Origin: G965197715 sp965247615
GTDB lineage: Bacteria > Chloroflexota > Dehalococcoidia > Lucifugimonadales > UBA1127
Direction of reading: 5' to 3'
Assembly (NCBI GenBank): GCA_965247615.1
Contig: OZ252022.1
Span: forward strand, 2,604,001 to 2,668,000
DNA: 64,000 bases
The notes under the pieces were generated by a model, which was not told the DNA's origin, did no database searches, and was given only the letters and a program-made list of their open reading frames with translations. The position numbers and the translations under genes were made by a program. Shown one piece after another: positions 61,321 to 64,000 of the stretch. The number at the start of each line of letters is the position of its first letter. Within the stretch, counting starts at the first letter, position 1.

Positions 61321-62511
61321 ATGACCACAGCAGACTTGACGAGAGACCCGGATCCGGAGAAGCAGGCGGCACTGGAGCGAGCCGACGTCTACGCCGAGTG
61401 GCGGCAGCGGGAGGGCGTTCCCATGGTTGGGGGCGTGTACATCCCGAGCATGTTCGACATCGAGGTCGGTCCCTGGCCCCGCAAGGGGGACGGGGTCCTG
61501 GGGGCCCTGTGCTACCTGGACGGGGACGACGAGTGCGACGAGCACATCGTGGAGCTGCCCGGGGGTGGCTCCACGGCGCCGATGCGGCACATGTACACGG
61601 AGGCGACGTACGTGCTGTCGGGGCGGGGGTCGACGACGGTCTGGGGCACGGACGGGAAGGAGCAGACCTTCGAGTGGGGGCCGGGAAGCTACTTTGTGCT
61701 GCCGACAAACGCCTGGCACCAGTCCTTCAACGCGAGCATGACTCAGCCGGCGCGGTGGTTCTCGGTAACGGACCTGCCGGAGCTGATGCGCCGCTGGGTG
61801 AGCGCGGACTTCGTGTTCAGCAACTCCCACGACTTCACGGAGCGGTTTGGGGCGGAGACTGACTACTTCAGCGCCGAGGCGAAGCTGTGGAAGGGCCGGG
61901 TGTGGGAGACAAACTTCATCCCGGACATCAAGAAGCTGCCGCTCTACGAGTGGAAGAGCCGCGGTGGCGGGGGAACGAACGCGTTTATGATCATGGGCAG
62001 CGGGATAACGGGGTCGCACCTTTCGCGCTTTGAGCCGGGCCACTACAAGAAGGGCCACCGGCATGGGCCCGGCGCGCACCTCTACATCACGGAGGGCGTG
62101 GGGTACGTGCTGACGCAGCGGGGGAACGAGCCCCGCATCCGCTGCGACTGGCAGGAGGGCAGCCTGTACCTCTCGGGGGCCGGGGACGGGCTGTGGCTGC
62201 ACCAGCACTTCAACGTCGGTACAACGCCGGCGTCGTACCTGGTGATGGGGGTAGGGCTGTCACGCAAGTACGCGAGGAACCGGTGGCAGGCGAATGAGGG
62301 CACGGTGGTGCTCGGCGCGGAGGTGAGCGGGAAGGAAGGCGGGATCCAGGTGGAGTACGACGACGAGAACCCGGAGATCCACCAGATCTATGAGGCGGAG
62401 CTGGCCAAGCGGGGGCTGACGTGCAGGATGAAGAACCTGGTCTCATCGTGCACTGGCGAGCCGGGGGCGGAGGCCATCATCGCCCATTTCGCAGACGAAC
62501 ACCCGCTCTAG
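61321..62511 (+). CDS. Bicupin dioxygenase-like protein (gentisate-dioxygenase-related)
   Basis: 396 residues from the ATG at 61321, with AGGAGG four bases upstream. Two cupin domains are visible: the first at about 95-145 (HMYTEATYVLSGRGSTTVW, FVLPTNAWHQSFN) and the second at about 235-310 (HRHGPGAHLYITEGVGYVL, LWLHQHFN). His and Glu residues for an iron site are present. The arrangement resembles gentisate or related ring-cleaving dioxygenases, so a role in aromatic breakdown fits the Rieske and amidohydrolase genes of the window. Substrate unproven. Confidence 0.75.
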   Translation: MTTADLTRDPDPEKQAALERADVYAEWRQREGVPMVGGVYIPSMFDIEVGPWPRKGDGVLGALCYLDGDDECDEHIVELPGGGSTAPMRHMYTEATYVLSGRGSTTVWGTDGKEQTFEWGPGSYFVLPTNAWHQSFNASMTQPARWFSVTDLPELMRRWVSADFVFSNSHDFTERFGAETDYFSAEAKLWKGRVWETNFIPDIKKLPLYEWKSRGGGGTNAFMIMGSGITGSHLSRFEPGHYKKGHRHGPGAHLYITEGVGYVLTQRGNEPRIRCDWQEGSLYLSGAGDGLWLHQHFNVGTTPASYLVMGVGLSRKYARNRWQANEGTVVLGAEVSGKEGGIQVEYDDENPEIHQIYEAELAKRGLTCRMKNLVSSCTGEPGAEAIIAHFADEHPL

Positions 62512-62811
62512 GGACGGGTGAGGCCTGGGGGATCGAGCGATCGCCCGGCCAAGCGCGCGGCCTGGGGGAGCATGGCGAACGCCTGCTCGCCCAGGCCGTG
62601 TGGCTGGGTTCCCATGCGATCCTGTCTCATGAGGCGTGAGCGGGGTAGCGACTTCGTGTCCGCAGCGATGGCTCCCCGCTCGCGGCGACCCCCACGCAAC
62701 GTCAGTACTTCGAAAATAGGGCTCAGCAGTGGTGGTGTAGCCGTCCTCCCCACGCCACGCCCGTAGCGGCCCCGCAACCCTCCCCCCACAAGGCCGTCGC
62801 GCCAGCGACCC
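62512..62811. other. Convergent intergenic region, no gene recognised
   Basis: 300 bp between the bicupin and class II aldolase genes, which face each other. Open frames on both strands lack ribosome sites and show shadow-type composition. No strong terminator hairpin was seen. Confidence 0.4.
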
Positions 62812-63498
62812 CTATGGATTGCCGGGAGATGCGTCCTCCGCGGCGGCCTCTCGGGCGCGGAACATGTCCTGCTCGGCAGCAACGACGTCGGGCGTGAGCG
62901 TCACGGCGCGGCCAAGGAGCTGCGCCATGACGTAGACGTGGGAGGCGCGCTCGACGAGTTGGCACACCTCCAGGGCTTCGGCGAGGTCCCGGCCCATGGC
63001 CACGAGGCCGTGGTTGCGAAGCAGGGCCGCCTTGCGTCTCTCCAGGGCCAGGGAGGCGTTGCGGCCCATGTCCGGCGTGCCGGGGAAGGCGTAGCCCGCC
63101 ACGCGGACGGCGCCTCCGACGAAGACGACGAGCTCGTCAACGATGGGGGGGACCTCCATGTCGGCTACGGCGCACACGCTGGCATAGACGGGGTGGCAGT
63201 GGACGACGGCCCCGGCGTCTGTCCGGGCCCCGTAGATGCCCAGGTGCATGAGACGCTCGCTGGACGGCGGCAGGTCGCCAAGCACGACGTCACCGGCGGC
63301 GTTGATGACGAGGATGTCCTGCCAGGTGAGGCTGTGGTAGGGCCGCTGGCTGGGGGTAATGGCGAAGCGGGGCGGGCCGCCGGGGAGGCGCAGGCTCACG
63401 TTGCCGCTGTACCCGGCGACCAGGCCGAGCCGGGACATCTCCTGGGCAGTGTCGACCACGGCCTGCCGCTGGACGCGCCAGCCGTCAGCTTGAGCCAC
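62812..63498 (-). CDS. Class II aldolase/adducin family protein
   Basis: 228 residues. Family motifs are YSGNVSLRLPGG, the zinc ligands in AVVHCHPVYAS, and LLRNHGLVAMG. These mark the fuculose-phosphate aldolase/ribulose-phosphate epimerase group; the substrate is probably a sugar phosphate or a decarboxylation substrate. Single gene on the minus strand. Confidence 0.88.
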   Translation of the reverse strand: MAQADGWRVQRQAVVDTAQEMSRLGLVAGYSGNVSLRLPGGPPRFAITPSQRPYHSLTWQDILVINAAGDVVLGDLPPSSERLMHLGIYGARTDAGAVVHCHPVYASVCAVADMEVPPIVDELVVFVGGAVRVAGYAFPGTPDMGRNASLALERRKAALLRNHGLVAMGRDLAEALEVCQLVERASHVYVMAQLLGRAVTLTPDVVAAEQDMFRAREAAAEDASPGNP

Positions 63499-63653
63499 GG
63501 ACGCACCTGGAAGGGCAGTCGACGGGTGAGGGTGAAGCCGCCACGGGCCGCCTTGGTTGGTCTACGAGAGGCTGGGTGAGGGACCGGCTACATGGTATCA
63601 CGGGGCGCGTGGCCGGTGCACGCTTGGCGGCGGAGCAGCTCGTGGTGCGGGGG

Positions 63654-64000
63654 CTAGTAGAGGCGGTTGAGGAAGAAGTCGGCGAGGGCGTCCAGTTCCG
63701 CATGAGCGGCGGGGGGCAGAGCGACGCTTCGGGCGTGGGCCATGGCCTGGCGCCGCTTCTCTTCGGCCAGGTCCTGGGTGTACTCGCGGGCGCCAAGGTC
63801 ATCCATGAGGACAAGGACGTCTTCAACGGCATCGCCATCCAGCTCGCCGGGGCGGCGGTAGAGGGAGTCGAGCCACGCCCTCTGTGACTCGGACGCGTTC
63901 TGGAAGGCGTGGACGACGGGGAGGGACTTCTTCTTGCGGCGAATGTCGGCTCCCACGGCCTTGCCGGTGAGGGCCGGATCTCCCCAGATGCCCAGGATGT
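63654..64000 (-). CDS. Polyprenyl diphosphate synthase, C-terminal part (5' end outside window)
   Basis: The frame is open to the right edge. The visible 115 residues show the C-terminal region of a trans-prenyltransferase: ILGIWGDPALTGKAVGADIR then RKKKSLPVVHAF, followed by helices ending SLYRRPGELDG...LDALADFFLNRLY. The first and second Asp-rich motifs would lie upstream. Such enzymes make geranylgeranyl or longer diphosphates for quinones, carotenoids or cell-wall carriers. Confidence 0.85.
   Translation of the reverse strand, partial: ILGIWGDPALTGKAVGADIRRKKKSLPVVHAFQNASESQRAWLDSLYRRPGELDGDAVEDVLVLMDDLGAREYTQDLAEEKRRQAMAHARSVALPPAAHAELDALADFFLNRLY

Noticed and set aside
60661..62208. 515-codon minus-strand frame across the bicupin and amidohydrolase genes
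   Set aside because: Shadow composition and no recognisable domain; both real genes are well supported.

Overview
The window is high-GC bacterial chromosome with 1 truncated gene at each end (a TPP enzyme at the left, a polyprenyl synthetase at the right). The gene mix suggests a free-living aerobic heterotroph of the Chloroflexota, most likely a SAR202-like/Dehalococcoidia relative: repeated Rieske oxygenases, amidohydrolase-2 family enzymes and a bicupin dioxygenase beside Aap and Liv amino-acid importers, a GPP34 protein and a KorAB 2-oxoacid oxidoreductase. The taxonomic call is an inference from content; no rRNA gene is present. I see no tRNA, rRNA, CRISPR array or complete insertion sequence.

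Layout. 1-906 TPP enzyme C-terminus. 982-7579 (minus) is a complete phosphate regulon in the order phoB-phoR-pstS-pstC-pstA-pstB-phoU, with direct-repeat Pho boxes at exact 11-bp spacing in front of pstS (four) and phoB (two). 7732-11609 holds an SDR and korAB with a strong terminator. 11.7-14.4 kb carries a MITE-like repeat, an OsmC protein, an MFS transporter and msrA. 14.6-16.3 kb is a Rieske oxygenase with a small ORF. 16.6-21.0 kb is the aapJQMP operon. 21.2-25.4 kb has a CDF metal exporter, a scramblase-like protein and a two-gene ABC exporter. 25.5-30.8 kb is the livJHMGF operon, whose LivH is enlarged. 31.2-40.0 kb is an accessory, decaying region: a broken HAD/FAM151-like gene, an amidohydrolase, a lone AAA ATPase with an AT-rich promoter, an orphan binding protein, a duplicated YCII gene (one copy frameshifted), a GPP34 protein, the fused relic of a DarTG toxin-antitoxin locus, and a DUF4287/DUF5655 protein. 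40.2-47.1 kb contains a methyltransferase, an oxidoreductase, a BNR-repeat protein, a CoxG-like protein and a minus-strand catabolic group (PqqC/TenA-like, amidohydrolase, Rieske). 47.1-49.3 kb has a second MITE copy and an ABC exporter. 49.4-58.8 kb is rpoBC behind a near-consensus promoter. 58.9-64 kb has a BioD-like/DRTGG protein, an amidohydrolase, a bicupin, a class II aldolase and the polyprenyl synthetase end.

Most unusual: RpoB carries 17 tandem 21-residue acidic repeats at its C-terminus (63-bp DNA unit), and RpoC ends in a shorter acidic tail. Next are the in-frame DarT-DarG deletion relic, the ~120-bp MITE pair with terminal inverted repeats (one copy with an 8-bp target duplication), and several loci showing the same short-range copy-and-insert damage (31.5, 37, 46.5 and 47.3 kb). 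I did not find a clearly new multi-gene system; the RpoB tail is the best candidate for undescribed biology.
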